A stretch of 64,000 nt of DNA from contig NZ_CP035806.1 of NCBI RefSeq assembly GCF_004208635.1, positions 3,038,001 through 3,102,000 on the forward strand, read 5' to 3'. The translations under genes and the position numbers were made by a program. The stretch is from Leucobacter triazinivorans (GTDB taxonomy: Bacteria; Actinomycetota; Actinomycetes; Actinomycetales; Microbacteriaceae). Shown here piece after piece: positions 33,285-42,907 of this stretch (the first letter of the stretch is position 1; every line of letters starts with the position of its first letter). A model generated the notes under the pieces. The model ran no database searches. It had not been told where the DNA came from and saw nothing but the letters and a program-made list of their open reading frames with translations.

Positions 33285-33860
33285 TCAGTACCCTTGGCGG
33301 ATGTGTCCGGCCGCGCCGCGGTCTCGGTGGCCGAGGCGGCCCGCGCGGGCGAGCAGCAGGTACACCTCACACCCCAGGCAGAAGCCGATCGCCGCGTTGA
33401 GCGCCGCCGCGACGAAGGCTGCAGCGCCCGCGACGGGAAGCGCCCACGGCACGCCGAGCAGGTGCAGCACGAGCCCGGCTCCGACCACGACGAGGCCGAC
33501 CGCCTGTGCGAAGCGCGGCGGGCGCGGATCCTCCCACTCCGTCGGAGGGGACAGGCGGGGCTGGATCGCAGTGCGGAAGAGCGCGGAGAGCGGCTGGGTG
33601 CCCGCGGACACGAGCGACCACGCGAAGAGCGCGGCCACGACGGCGAGCGCGATGAATCCGGGGTCGGCCGCGCGGGCCGCGACGGGGAGCTCCCGGAGCG
33701 CGCCGCTCGTCGAGGTCCCCACGAGCGCGAGCGCGATCCCGATGCAGAGGAGCAGCGCTGTGATCGCGGCGCTCACGCGGGGGCCGCGCGGATCGATCGC
33801 CCCCGCGGGTCGCGCGTCGGCCGCGGGTCGCGCGTCGGCCTGGGACTCGGGGTCACTCAT
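33285..33860 (-). CDS. DUF4395 membrane protein
   Basis: A 191-residue integral membrane protein with an Ala/Asp/Arg-rich cytoplasmic N-terminus (~1-28) and four membrane helices. The DUF4395 hallmark FCLGCEVYLL lies near the C-terminus (two cysteines in a CxxC-like arrangement). The ATG at 33860 has AGGAGG upstream and overlaps the stop of the thioredoxin-like gene by 8 bp. DUF4395 genes are often found beside thioredoxin or sulfurtransferase genes, which suggests a membrane redox role; the family has no proven function. Confidence 0.8.
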   Translation of the reverse strand: MSDPESQADARPAADARPAGAIDPRGPRVSAAITALLLCIGIALALVGTSTSGALRELPVAARAADPGFIALAVVAALFAWSLVSAGTQPLSALFRTAIQPRLSPPTEWEDPRPPRFAQAVGLVVVGAGLVLHLLGVPWALPVAGAAAFVAAALNAAIGFCLGCEVYLLLARAGRLGHRDRGAAGHIRQGY

Positions 33861-34290
33861 GGGCGGATCCTCCTGCGATGCGGTTCAGTTCGGTGGCGAT
33901 GGACTCGCGCCCGATCGTGCCGGCGAGTCGCGAGCGCGGCGCGCCTCCGCCGTCCAGGATCAGCACGGTGGGGGTCTGCAGCAGGCGGTGCCGCGCCGCG
34001 AGCTGCGGCTGATCGGTCACGTCGACGTGCACGAAGTCGACGCCCGCGTACCGGGTCACGAGTTCGGAGATCAGGCGGCGGGTGCCCGGGCAGCGCGAGC
34101 AGTACGCGGTGCTGAACTGCACCACCGTGCCGCCGGGGCCGAGCCGGGGGGCGCCCACGTCGTGCGCGGTCAGGCGGTCCGTCTGGTCGAAGCGCTGCGT
34201 GCGGGCGGATCGCCGATGCGCCACGAGGCCCAGGAGTGCGGTGAGCACCAGCAGTCCGAGCAGGGTGATCAGTGCGGCGAGCGGAGTCAT
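33853..34290 (-). CDS. Membrane-anchored thioredoxin-like protein
   Basis: A 145-residue protein with an N-terminal membrane anchor (LAALITLLGLLVLTALLGL, residues 4-22) and a thioredoxin fold. The active site is CSRC (in STAYCSRCPGTRR) and the cis-proline region is LLQTPTVLIL. The anchor topology is ambiguous, so the catalytic domain may face outside or inside. Its stop overlaps the DUF4395 start, making a redox pair with the two-cysteine membrane protein. Likely role: thiol-disulfide exchange, possibly electron transfer across the membrane. Confidence 0.82.
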   Translation of the reverse strand: MTPLAALITLLGLLVLTALLGLVAHRRSARTQRFDQTDRLTAHDVGAPRLGPGGTVVQFSTAYCSRCPGTRRLISELVTRYAGVDFVHVDVTDQPQLAARHRLLQTPTVLILDGGGAPRSRLAGTIGRESIATELNRIAGGSAHE

Positions 34291-34470
34291 GGTGATCGAG
34301 CGTAGAGGCGCGCCGCACGAATGGCCATCGCCTGCGTTGCATTTCGTAATGTGAGACATAACTCGAGGTGATGTACTGTGGGGTGACGGCGCCAGCGCGG
34401 CATCCGGTGCGGCGCGCGGTGCGGCCCGGAGCGCCCCGCGGCGCACCCCCGGTCCTCGGGAGCGGCTCCG

Positions 34471-36009
34471 ATGGCCCAGAATAGGCGCATGACCAAACAC
34501 ACGCTGGGCAACGCCACAGAGACCGGGCACATCCACGTCGGCAAGGGGCTGAACGCCGGGGCGCTCGGCGTGGTCGGCTCCACCGTCATCGGCCTGGCGT
34601 CGACGGCCCCGCTCTACTCGCTCGCGGCGACGCTCGGCTACGTCATCCTCGCGGTCGGTGCGCAGGCGCCCCTGGTCTTCGTCGTCGCCTGCGTGCCGAT
34701 GATCTTCGCCGCGCTCGCCTACCAGGAGCTCAACCGCGAGATGCCGGACTGCGGTACCACCTTCGTCTGGGGGACGAAAGCGTTCGGGCCGGTCACGGGG
34801 TGGATCGGGGGCTGGGCGGTGGCCGTCTCCGCGATCATGGTGCTCGCCAACGTCGGCGAGATCACGGGCAAGTACTTCTGGCTGCTGCTCGGCAATCAGG
34901 AGTTCGCCGACAATCGGGTGATCGTCGTCGCCACGTCCGTGGTGTTCATGGCGCTCATGACCTTCATCAGCACCATCGGGGTGCAGATGGGCGAGCGCCT
35001 GCAGATGGTGCTCATGACCGTCCAGATCGTCGCCATGGTGCTCTTCGGCGCACTCGCGCTCTGGCACGCCCTCGACGGCAGCAACCCGGGCTCGATCGCA
35101 TTCGACTGGCAGTGGTTCAACCCCGCCCAGCTCACCTCGTGGTCGGGGTTCATCGAGGCCGTGCTGCTCGCGCTCTTCATCTACTGGGGCTGGGACACCT
35201 GCCTCGCACTCAACGAGGAGACGAAGAACCCGAGGAAGACCCCGGGGCGCGCGGCCCTGTCGAGCATCGCGATCCTCATCGTGCTGTACGTCGGCATCTC
35301 GGTCGTCGTCATGATGTTCGCCGGCTTCGGTGACACCGGGTTCGGGCTGACGAATCCGGAGAGCATCGACGACGTGTTCTCGGTGCTCGGGGGCGCGCTG
35401 TTCGGCCCCTGGGGGTGGTTCCTGATCCTCGGCGTGATGCTGTCGGCGGCGTCGTCGACGCAGACGACGATTCTGCCCACCGCCCGAGGCACCCTCTCCA
35501 TGGCGGTCTACCGCGCGCTTCCGGCGAAGTTCGCCGAGCTGCACCCGAGGTTCAAGACCCCCTGGTTCTCGACGACGCTCATGGGCGTCACCGCGATCGT
35601 CTACTACGTCGTCATGTCGATCATCTCCGAGGACGTGCTCGCCGACTCGCTCACATCGATGGGCCTGGCGGTGGCGCTCTACTACGCCATCACCTCGTTC
35701 GCCTGCGTCTGGTACTTCCGCGGCACGCTCCGCGACAGCGCGCGCAACCTGTGGATGCGCGGCATCCTGCCCGCACTCGGCGGGCTCATGCTGGGCTACG
35801 CCTTCGTGCAGTCTGCGATCGACATGTGGAGCGTCGACTACAGCTACACCGTGCTGCTCGGCATCGGAGGCGCGTTCGTGATCGGCGTCGGCGCGATCCT
35901 GCTCGGCTTCGTGCTCATGGGCATCTGGTGGCTGCGGCCGAACTCGCGCGTCTTCTTCCGGGGGGACAGCCTCAACCGCGACACCCCGGTGCTCGTCCCC
36001 GACGAGTGA
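34471..36009 (+). CDS. APC-superfamily amino acid permease
   Basis: A 512-residue membrane transporter with about 12 helices. It shows the APC N-terminal pattern (GALGVVGSTVIGLASTAPLYSLAATL) and a conserved loop with WGTKAFGPVTGWIGGW. Helices continue to about residue 490, followed by a short charged tail. It imports an amino acid or related amine by cation coupling; the substrate is not readable. The ATG at 34471 has GGGAG upstream; the ATG at 34489 (MTKHT) is an alternative. It is transcribed away from the thioredoxin gene and followed by a short hairpin. Confidence 0.85.
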   Translation: MAQNRRMTKHTLGNATETGHIHVGKGLNAGALGVVGSTVIGLASTAPLYSLAATLGYVILAVGAQAPLVFVVACVPMIFAALAYQELNREMPDCGTTFVWGTKAFGPVTGWIGGWAVAVSAIMVLANVGEITGKYFWLLLGNQEFADNRVIVVATSVVFMALMTFISTIGVQMGERLQMVLMTVQIVAMVLFGALALWHALDGSNPGSIAFDWQWFNPAQLTSWSGFIEAVLLALFIYWGWDTCLALNEETKNPRKTPGRAALSSIAILIVLYVGISVVVMMFAGFGDTGFGLTNPESIDDVFSVLGGALFGPWGWFLILGVMLSAASSTQTTILPTARGTLSMAVYRALPAKFAELHPRFKTPWFSTTLMGVTAIVYYVVMSIISEDVLADSLTSMGLAVALYYAITSFACVWYFRGTLRDSARNLWMRGILPALGGLMLGYAFVQSAIDMWSVDYSYTVLLGIGGAFVIGVGAILLGFVLMGIWWLRPNSRVFFRGDSLNRDTPVLVPDE

Positions 36010-36057
36010 GCCGGGGATCCGCACCGCGAGGCTCCGTCGGCGACCGCGAGTCGAACC

Positions 36058-36084
36058 GTCACCGGGCTGTCACGCGCCGGTGAC
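36058..36084 (+). terminator. Short hairpin after APC permease
   Basis: GTCACCGG and CCGGTGAC form an 8-bp stem with an 11-base loop about 50 bp after the permease stop. It is weak but the only structure in the gap before the next gene. Confidence 0.4.
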
Positions 36085-36128
36085 CGTGCGTAACGCGCTC
36101 GACACGGTCGTGCGTTGGAATGGGGCGC

Positions 36129-36779
36129 ATGAGCACCCCGGTGACCGTCGAGATCAGGCGGCAGACGCATCCCACCCGAACGGGCGACGCGGTCGCCTGG
36201 GTCGAGGAGGGGCTGCGCCTCGCCCGCGAGTTCGAGGGGTGCCTCGGGGGCGGCGTGATCCGCGACAGCAGCGACCGGAGCGTGCTGCACGCGATCTACC
36301 GCTTCTCCGATGAGCGCTCGCTCATCGGCTGGGAGCAGTCGGAACAGCGACGGCGCTGGCTCGACGCGGGCTCCGCACTCGTCCTCGATGCGCGCGTGCA
36401 GCGCCGCACCGGCATCGAGGGCTGGTTCGACGGGCCTCAGCTGCGTCGCAGCGTCGACGCGCGCACGGGCGATACCCGCACGGTCGTCGTGCGCGCGGCT
36501 CCGCTGCGGTGGAAGCAAGCGCTGGCGATCTGGATCGGCATGTACCCCGTGAACGTGCTGTCGTCCTGGGCGATCTCGCTGCTGCCCTGGTGGGGCGACG
36601 TCGCCCTCCCGCTGCGCTCGGCGATGGTGGTCACCGTGCTCGCCCCGCTGATGACCTTCGTCATGATGCCCGCGGTGACGAGGATCCTGAGACGGTGGTT
36701 GCGTCGCAACCCCGGTGCGATCGAGAAGGAGCGCTCGCTGCTGGAGGCGCTCGATCTGCGGGCGGCCGGACGCCGCTGA
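36129..36779 (+). CDS. Antibiotic biosynthesis monooxygenase-like domain fused to membrane helices
   Basis: A 216-residue protein. Residues ~1-100 resemble the ABM ferredoxin-like fold: [23 protein letters not shown], then [26 protein letters not shown]. Residues ~130-200 hold two membrane helices ([21 protein letters not shown] and [18 protein letters not shown]). This two-part layout is found in a group of bacterial ABM proteins of unknown function. An ATG at 36120 is an alternative start; neither has a strong ribosome site. No link to antibiotic synthesis is implied by the neighbours. Confidence 0.75.
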   Translation: MSTPVTVEIRRQTHPTRTGDAVAWVEEGLRLAREFEGCLGGGVIRDSSDRSVLHAIYRFSDERSLIGWEQSEQRRRWLDAGSALVLDARVQRRTGIEGWFDGPQLRRSVDARTGDTRTVVVRAAPLRWKQALAIWIGMYPVNVLSSWAISLLPWWGDVALPLRSAMVVTVLAPLMTFVMMPAVTRILRRWLRRNPGAIEKERSLLEALDLRAAGRR

Positions 36780-36904
36780 CGGTGGCGGCCGCGGCGCGGA
36801 TGCCGATGCCCCGCCGCGCGCGCCGGGTATCCTGGTGCCGACGCGCGGCGTCGCGCGAACGGTGCGGCGAGCCGATGCGCGCAGCGGAGAAGGTGCAGGA
36901 GCCG

Positions 36905-38305
36905 ATGACGGAACGATGCGACACGATCGTCGTGGGCGCGGGGATCGCGGGACTCGTGGCGGCGCGGCTGCTGACCGGCGCCGGGCGGCGCGTGGTGGTG
37001 CTCGAGGCGCGGGACCGCGTCGGCGGGCGCGTGCACACCGAACGGGAGAGCGGTCGGATCACCGACCTCGGCGCCTCGTGGATCCACGGCATCTCGAACA
37101 GTCCGCTCCACGAGGTCACGACGGGCTTCGGCATGCCCGAGGTGGAGTTCACCGTCGGCAGCTACCAGGCGGGCGGTCGCCCCATCACCTACTTCGGCCC
37201 CGATGGCGCGCGCCTGAGCGAGTCCGAAGCCGACCGCTTCATCGCCGATGTCGCCGAGGTCGACGCTCGCCTCGCTCGCGTGATCGCGGCGGCGGCGCGC
37301 GGCAGCTCCTACGCCGATGCAGCCGACTCCGCGGTGCGCGCCGTGGTCGCTGAGCGGGGGTGGAGCAGACCCCGCGGCGAACGCGTGCTCGAGTACCTGC
37401 ACCACCGCTCGGAGGAGCAGTACGGAGCCGACGCCGCGCTGCTCGATGCGCACGGCCTCGACGACGACGCGATCGAGGGCGACGAGGTCGTGTTCCCGGA
37501 CGGCTACGGCCGACTCGCGGAGCATCTCGCCGCGGGACTCGACGTGCGGCTCGAGCACGAGGTCGGGGCAGTGAGCTGGGGCGACGGAGGCGTCGCGGTC
37601 GCCGTGCGCACGCCCGGCGGGTCCGGGCGTGCGGAGACGCTCACCGCGGAGCGCGCGGTGGTGACCGTGCCGATCGGCGTGCTGCGCTCGGGGGCCGTGC
37701 GCTTCGATCCGCCCCTGCCGGAGCCCATTGCCGGCGCCGTCGACGCGCTCGCGATGAACGCCTTCGAGAAGATCTTCCTGCGCTTCCCCGAGCGCTTCTG
37801 GGACGAGGGGATCTCTGCGATCCGGCGCCAGGGAGACGCGGCGAAGTGGTGGCACTCCTGGTACGACCTCTCGGGAGCGCACGGCGAACCGACGCTGCTC
37901 ACCTTCGCCGCGGGGGAGTGCGCCGAGCAGATCCGGGACTGGCCCGAGGAGCGGGTGGTCGCGTCGGTGATGGCGGGGCTGCGCGAGATCTACGGGGCGT
38001 CGATCCCGGATCCCGCACACGTGAGAATCACGCACTGGCAGGACGACCCCTACGCGCGCGGCTCCTACGCCTACATGACACTGGGATCGCGCCCCGAGGA
38101 TCACGGCGTCATCGCGACCCCGATCGTCGCGGCTGCGGGCGGTCGCCCCGCCGATGCGGTGCTGCACCTGGCGGGTGAGGCGACCTGGACCGAGGATCCC
38201 GCGACCGTCACCGCGGCGCTGTGCTCGGGCCATCGGGCCGCCGAACGGATCCTGGGCCGCTCGCTGCCCTACAGCGGGTTGCTCGGCGGCGCCGCCGGGT
38301 ACTGA
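36905..38305 (+). CDS. Flavin-containing amine/polyamine oxidase
   Basis: A 466-residue FAD amine oxidase of the MAO/polyamine oxidase family. It shows the dinucleotide motif [15 protein letters not shown] (~9), [23 protein letters not shown] (~45-66) and [20 protein letters not shown]. The C-terminal flavin site is [26 protein letters not shown]. No signal peptide is present, so it is cytoplasmic. It oxidises an amine to an aldehyde, ammonia or amine, and H2O2. The ATG at 36905 is close to GGAG. Its last 37 bp overlap the end of the opposite-strand DUF4349 gene. Confidence 0.85.
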   Translation: MTERCDTIVVGAGIAGLVAARLLTGAGRRVVVLEARDRVGGRVHTERESGRITDLGASWIHGISNSPLHEVTTGFGMPEVEFTVGSYQAGGRPITYFGPDGARLSESEADRFIADVAEVDARLARVIAAAARGSSYADAADSAVRAVVAERGWSRPRGERVLEYLHHRSEEQYGADAALLDAHGLDDDAIEGDEVVFPDGYGRLAEHLAAGLDVRLEHEVGAVSWGDGGVAVAVRTPGGSGRAETLTAERAVVTVPIGVLRSGAVRFDPPLPEPIAGAVDALAMNAFEKIFLRFPERFWDEGISAIRRQGDAAKWWHSWYDLSGAHGEPTLLTFAAGECAEQIRDWPEERVVASVMAGLREIYGASIPDPAHVRITHWQDDPYARGSYAYMTLGSRPEDHGVIATPIVAAAGGRPADAVLHLAGEATWTEDPATVTAALCSGHRAAERILGRSLPYSGLLGGAAGY

Positions 38306-39318
38306 GGCACGGAGTCGCCCGTGTGCAGCGGGGCCGCGGGATCCGCAGAGGCTCCGGCGGTCTGAGGTGCGGCGGCGGCCTGCGCCGCGCGCTCCTGGGT
38401 CTCGCGCTCCTGCGCGGCGCGCTCCTGCGCGGCCTGGGCAGCGCGCGCCCGCCGGCCGGAGCGCACGCCCCGCACGATGAGCACGACCGCGAGAGCGAGC
38501 AGCGCCGCGAGCGCGAGCCAGGGCAGCAGAATGCCCAGCACCACCAGGGCGCCCGCACCGGCGGCCGCAAGCGAGTCGAGGCCGGCGAGCAGTCCCTCCC
38601 AGAAATTCGCCGGGCCGCCGCCGGGCAGCGCCGACGTCGTGCTCAGCGAGACCCAGATGGTGGCTTCGTCGACCTGCCCCTCCAACGACCGCAGTTGCGC
38701 GCGCAGGCCGTCCAACTCCTGCTGGCGCTGCGCCAGTGCCGACTCGGCCTCGATCAACTCGGTGGTGGTGTCGGCACCGGCCATCAGCTCGGTGAGGCGC
38801 TCCACCGACTCCTCGAGCGCGGCGACGCGCGCCCGCAGGTCCACGTGCTCGGCCGTCACGTCGACGGCGGAGCGGCTCTGGCTCACGACGTCGCCCACGC
38901 CGGTGAGGGCCGTGAACGTCTCGTCGAGGCGATCCGCCGGCACGCGCAGCGCGAGATCGGCCCCCGCAGTGGTCTTTGCGCTCGCGCGGTGCACGGTCAT
39001 CGACTCCACCGACCCGCCTGCGCGCTGGGCGATCTCGGCGACCTCCTCGGCAGCCGCGTCGGGATCGGAGACCTCGATCGAGACCTGACCCGTGCGGATC
39101 ACCGAGCGCGTGGACTGGTCTTCGAGGGCCTGCGGGGCGCCCTCGAAGGCACCGCCGGCCCCGTCCGTGCCGCCGGTGTCGCGGGCCATCTCCGGACCGA
39201 CCAGGATCTCGGAGCTGGAAGCGCCTCCGCCGGTTCCCGGCAGGGCGGCGCACGCCGAGAGCGGCGCGAGGAGCAGGGCGGCTGCGAGCAGCACGGGAAC
39301 GGAGGATCGACGCGTCAT
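38269..39318 (-). CDS. DUF4349 lipoprotein with coiled coil and C-terminal membrane helix
   Basis: A 349-residue protein. A lipobox-type signal (LLLAPLSAC) anchors the N-terminus. The DUF4349 domain spans ~70-260 ([41 protein letters not shown], ISYNLxx-like IWVSLSTTS) and contains a coiled coil at ~165-215. A membrane helix at ~255-290 is followed by an Ala/Gln/Glu/Arg-rich tail ([18 protein letters not shown]). ATG 39318 is preferred to the in-frame GTG at 39324 by spacing to AGGG. Its 3' end overlaps the convergent amine oxidase gene. Function of DUF4349 proteins is unknown. Confidence 0.8.
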   Translation of the reverse strand: MTRRSSVPVLLAAALLLAPLSACAALPGTGGGASSSEILVGPEMARDTGGTDGAGGAFEGAPQALEDQSTRSVIRTGQVSIEVSDPDAAAEEVAEIAQRAGGSVESMTVHRASAKTTAGADLALRVPADRLDETFTALTGVGDVVSQSRSAVDVTAEHVDLRARVAALEESVERLTELMAGADTTTELIEAESALAQRQQELDGLRAQLRSLEGQVDEATIWVSLSTTSALPGGGPANFWEGLLAGLDSLAAAGAGALVVLGILLPWLALAALLALAVVLIVRGVRSGRRARAAQAAQERAAQERETQERAAQAAAAPQTAGASADPAAPLHTGDSVPQYPAAPPSNPL

Positions 39319-39391
39319 GCTCACACCCTACGGTCCGATGCGCGCGGGCGTCCGAGGCGAAGCTGCGGCTTGCCTGGGCGTGTCCGGATCG

Positions 39392-40633
39392 TTATGGCAG
39401 GGGCAGCGCGAGGGTGCCGGTCTCGGGAGGAGGTTCGACCGTGCGTCCCTTGAGGTCCGGGATCCAGCGGACCGTGCCCGCCGCGACCGCGGCCGCGACC
39501 ACGAGCAGCGCGGTGGAGACGAGGATCGCGCCGTGCGCGCCACCCGCATCGATCGCGACCCCTCCGAGCGCCGACCCCGTGGCGACGCCCACGAGCTGGC
39601 CCGTGCCGATCCAGCCGTAGGCCTCGGCCGTCTCCGAGAACTTCACGGTCGAGCTCACGATGTTCGAGATCGCCGCGAAGACGGGGGCGGTGCCGAGACC
39701 GCCGATGAAGAGCACCGCGCTGAGCCACCACATGTTCAGGCTCACGAGGCAGGCCGCCGTGCCGACGAGCACGACGCCGATCCTCAGCAGCGGCGACCAC
39801 GGACGCATGGCGCGGTGACCGATGAGCAGGCCGCCGACGAGCGATCCGCCCGCGAAGATCGCGAGGACGATGCCCGATTCGATGCTGCCGTGCCCGCCGC
39901 CCGAATCGCCGTGCTCGCTCGACCCTGCGAAGGCCGCGACGATTCCGGCCTCGATCGCGGCGAACGAGGCGACGAAGAAGAAGCCCATGACCGTGGAGAT
40001 CACCACGGTCGGGTAGCGCAGCACCGCGCCGAGACCGCGCTTCGACCGCAGCAGCTGCACCTCGCCGACGGCGCGGCTCAGGATGAACCAGGCGCCGCCG
40101 CCGAGCAGGAAGGCGGCGGCGACGCACAGGCCGGCCGCGGTGCCGAACTGCGACGACACGAACACCGCGACGACGGGACCGAGCACCCAGATGATCTCCT
40201 GGGCCGAGGCGTCGAGGGAGAAGAGCGCCGAGAGCTGGTTGCCGGGAACGAGCTTGGGGTAGAGCGTGCGCACGGCGGGGGTGACCGGAGGGGTCGAGAG
40301 GCCGACGAGGAACGCGATCGCGGCGACGAGGGGGAGCGGGAGGTGCACGAGCGCGATCGTCACCAGCAGAGCCGAGCAGAGCACCGACGTGATCGAGAGC
40401 ACGCGACGCATGCCCCAACGGCCCATCAGCCTGCTGCTCAGCGGACCGGAGATGGCCTGACCGATGCTCTGCGTGGCGAGCACGATGCCGGCCGAGGTGA
40501 AGTCGCCGTAGGCGAGTTGGATGTGCAGCAGCAGGATGATCGAGAGCATCCCGAAAGGGAATCGGGCGGTGAGCTGGGAGAATAGGATGCGGAAGACGCC
40601 GGGGTTCCGCCCCAGATCACGATACATGCCCAT
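39392..40633 (-). CDS. MFS transporter
   Basis: A 413-residue major facilitator with about 12 membrane helices. The N-terminal half is LFSQLTARFPFGMLSIILLLHI, and the loop 2-3 motif A region is SSRLMGRWGMRRVLSI. A Gly/Ser/His-rich central loop (~235-250) is present. It resembles the exporter-like MFS group with few substrate clues. It is monocistronic, with an intergenic region full of inverted repeats upstream. Efflux of a small organic molecule is likely; drug specificity cannot be stated. Confidence 0.85.
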   Translation of the reverse strand: MGMYRDLGRNPGVFRILFSQLTARFPFGMLSIILLLHIQLAYGDFTSAGIVLATQSIGQAISGPLSSRLMGRWGMRRVLSITSVLCSALLVTIALVHLPLPLVAAIAFLVGLSTPPVTPAVRTLYPKLVPGNQLSALFSLDASAQEIIWVLGPVVAVFVSSQFGTAAGLCVAAAFLLGGGAWFILSRAVGEVQLLRSKRGLGAVLRYPTVVISTVMGFFFVASFAAIEAGIVAAFAGSSEHGDSGGGHGSIESGIVLAIFAGGSLVGGLLIGHRAMRPWSPLLRIGVVLVGTAACLVSLNMWWLSAVLFIGGLGTAPVFAAISNIVSSTVKFSETAEAYGWIGTGQLVGVATGSALGGVAIDAGGAHGAILVSTALLVVAAAVAAGTVRWIPDLKGRTVEPPPETGTLALPLP

Positions 40634-40876
40634 CAGAGCAGTATACGGGCGAAACCGTCGTCGAAGTCAGTGACGGACTTCGGATTTAGCGGCCGAATGC
40701 GCGGAATCGTGCATATTCGAGTGCCCCGGCGCGCCCGAGCCTCCGCGTCCCCCTGCCCGGAGCCCGCGGGCGCTCCCGGCTCCTGCGCCGGCGGTGCCTC
40801 GCAGTTCGCGGCGGGTGCGGTCCCCGCTTTCCGGCCGCCCCTGTGCTCCGACCCCGGTCGGGGGTACCGTGGAGGT

Positions 40877-41068
40877 ATGAGGCACCAGGAGCAGGACGGG
40901 AGCCCGTCGAACGGGTCGGAGCCGAGGCGCGACGCGGAGTTGAACGCCGAGCTCGAGGAGGTCTGGCAGCAGGAGTCGCCCGACACCGCCAGACGCACCG
41001 AGTTCGCCGACGAGGTCGACGGAGAGCTCGGCACGCGTGCGCCAGGTCGCACGGGCGACGCGGCGTAG
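40877..41068 (+). CDS. Small acidic hypothetical protein
   Basis: A 63-residue frame rich in Glu/Asp/Gln (LNAELEEVWQQESPDTARRT) with no recognised family. GGAGGT lies directly before the ATG, closer than ideal. The stop lies inside the 41037-41094 inverted repeat, as if that hairpin were its terminator. It is the only plausible gene in the 684-bp gap between the MFS and helicase genes. It may be spurious. Confidence 0.35.
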   Translation: MRHQEQDGSPSNGSEPRRDAELNAELEEVWQQESPDTARRTEFADEVDGELGTRAPGRTGDAA

Positions 41069-41094
41069 CGCGCCGGCCGTGCGACCTGGCGCAC
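41037..41094. terminator. Perfect 18-bp inverted repeat
   Basis: GTGCGCCAGGTCGCACGG and its exact complement are separated by 22 bases. The left arm overlaps the 3' end of the small frame at 40877-41068. It is the first of three inverted repeats within 254 bp. Confidence 0.75.
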
Positions 41095-41100
41095 CCGCGT

Positions 41101-41157
41101 CGAGATCCCGATTCCGGTCGCTCTTCAGGAGGAGATGCGGTGAGAATCGGGATCTCG
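41101..41157. repeat. Inverted repeat, CGAGATCCCGATT family, copy 2
   Basis: CGAGATCCCGATTC and GAATCGGGATCTCG are perfect 14-bp arms around a 29-base centre containing GGTCGCTC. Arms and centre word match copy 1 at 8446-8502, so this is a dispersed sequence family and not a chance hairpin. Confidence 0.85.
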
Positions 41158-41243
41158 AGACGGGTTCGGCCCCGGGCTGGTGCGTTCCGGGTCGGGCACG
41201 AGCGCGACGCCTCCGCAGCCACCGGCTCACCGCCGTTCGAGAT

Positions 41244-41290
41244 GACGCGAGCGGGGTCCGGACTGCGAGAGTCCGGACCCCGCTCGCGTC
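41244..41290 (-). terminator. Perfect 21-bp terminator hairpin after DEAD-box helicase gene
   Basis: The arms run 41244-41264 and 41270-41290 with a 5-base loop GCGAG and no mismatch. It lies 28 bp after the helicase stop on the minus strand. Confidence 0.85.
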
Positions 41291-41317
41291 GCTCGTGCGC
41301 CCTTCAGACGCTGGGCG

Positions 41318-42907
41318 CTACGCGCCCGGAGTGCTCGTCGAGTAGACGGTGCCGCCCGAACTCTGCGCGCGACGCCCCGAGCGGCGGCGTCCGCCCTGAG
41401 ATTCGCCGCCGGAGCGCTGCTGGCGCTCGGCCTGCGGGCGCTGCGATTGCGCACCGCCCTGCGCGCGGTCCGAGCGGCGTGCGCCGCCGCCCTGGGCGCC
41501 GCGATCCTGACGCCCCTGCTGAGCGTGCTGCTGGCCCGAACCGCCGGCGGGCGCTCCCGCACCGCGCCCGCGGCCGCCGCGCGAGCGCTTGCGCTTCGCG
41601 TTGGCGCCGGTCGACTGGCCCGCGCCGGCAGGGTTGTGGCCCGCGGCGCGCTGCTGCGCCGCCTGGGCCTCGGCGCGCCGCCGCTCGGTCTCGCGCGGGT
41701 CGACGCGCGGCGCGACCTCGCCGATGAGCGAGAGCACCTCGGGGTCGACGTTCGCGGCGTTCGGATCCACCTGACGCGGGGTCACGCGGATCTTCGCCGC
41801 GCGCATGATCTGCCGCATCTCGCCGCGCTGCTCGGGCAGCACGAGAGTCACCACGTCGCCCTCGTTGCCGGCGCGCGCGGTGCGGCCCGAGCGGTGCAGG
41901 TAGGCCTTGTGCTCCACCGGCGGGTCGATGTGCACGACGAGCTCGACGCCGTCGACGTGCACGCCGCGCGCCGCGACGTCGGTGGCCACCAGGACCTTCG
42001 CGTCGCCGCTCACGAACTCGGCGAGATTGCGGTCGCGGGCGTTCTGCGACAGGTTGCCCTGCAGCTCCACCGCGGGGATGCCGCGCGCCGTGAGCTGCTT
42101 GGCGAGCTTCTTGGCCTGGTGCTTCATACGGGTGAAGAAGATGCGGCGGGAGGTGCCGCTCGCGAGTGCTTCGATCAGCGCATCCTTCTGCTCCTTGCCC
42201 GACACCTCGAACACGTGGTGGGTGAGCTGCGGTACGGGGCTCTCGGCGCTGTCGACCGAGTGGAGCACCGGGTCGTGCAGGTACTTCTTGACGATGTTGT
42301 CGACCCCGTTGTCGAGGGTCGCGCTGAAGAGCAGTCGCTGGCCCTGCTTCGGCGTCTTGTTGAGGATCCGGGTGACGACGGGCAGGAAGCCCATGTCGGC
42401 CATGTGGTCGGCCTCGTCGAGCACGGTGATCTCGACGCCGTCGAGGCTCACGAGGCCCTGGCGCATGAGGTCGTCGAGGCGCCCGGGGGCGGCCACGACG
42501 ATGTCGACGCCGGCCTCGAGCGCGGCCTCCTGGCGGCGCTGGGGGATGCCGCCGAATATCGTCGTGACCTTGACGCCGACGGGATCGGCGAGCATCTTGA
42601 CGGTCTCGGCGATCTGGGTGACGAGCTCGCGGGTGGGGGCGAGCACGATCGCGCGCGGGCGGCTCGCCCGACGCTTGGCCTGCGCGCCGTCGGCGAGGTT
42701 CGCGACGAGCGGGATGCCGAACGCGATGGTCTTGCCGGAGCCGGTGCGGCCGCGGCCGAGCACGTCGCGGCCGGCGAGCGTGTCGGGCAGCGTGTCGCGC
42801 TGGATGGGGAACGGAGACGACTTGCCGTTCTTGTCGAGCGCGTGCGCGATGGGCTCGGGCACGCCGAGCTCGACGAAGGAGGGCGTGGTGGGGGTCTGCT
42901 CGGTCAC
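41318..42907 (-). CDS. DEAD-box RNA helicase
   Basis: A 529-residue ATP-dependent RNA helicase. It carries the Q motif (FPIQRDTLP), motif I GRTGSGKT, Ia PTRELVTQI, the DEAD box VLDEADHMADMGF, motif III SATL and motif VI HRSGRTARAG. The C-terminal ~120 residues are low-complexity, rich in Arg, Gly, Gln and Ser (RGGRGRGAG), an RNA-binding tail. The GTG at 42907 has AAAGGT upstream. The upstream 503-bp gap suggests a long leader, as in cold-shock helicases, but no named leader element is recognised. It probably acts in ribosome assembly or mRNA turnover. Confidence 0.9.
   Translation of the reverse strand: MTEQTPTTPSFVELGVPEPIAHALDKNGKSSPFPIQRDTLPDTLAGRDVLGRGRTGSGKTIAFGIPLVANLADGAQAKRRASRPRAIVLAPTRELVTQIAETVKMLADPVGVKVTTIFGGIPQRRQEAALEAGVDIVVAAPGRLDDLMRQGLVSLDGVEITVLDEADHMADMGFLPVVTRILNKTPKQGQRLLFSATLDNGVDNIVKKYLHDPVLHSVDSAESPVPQLTHHVFEVSGKEQKDALIEALASGTSRRIFFTRMKHQAKKLAKQLTARGIPAVELQGNLSQNARDRNLAEFVSGDAKVLVATDVAARGVHVDGVELVVHIDPPVEHKAYLHRSGRTARAGNEGDVVTLVLPEQRGEMRQIMRAAKIRVTPRQVDPNAANVDPEVLSLIGEVAPRVDPRETERRRAEAQAAQQRAAGHNPAGAGQSTGANAKRKRSRGGRGRGAGAPAGGSGQQHAQQGRQDRGAQGGGARRSDRAQGGAQSQRPQAERQQRSGGESQGGRRRSGRRAQSSGGTVYSTSTPGA

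Noticed and set aside
36129..36779. Antibiotic biosynthesis gene
   Set aside because: The ABM domain name is historical. Membrane helices are fused to it and no biosynthetic genes are near.
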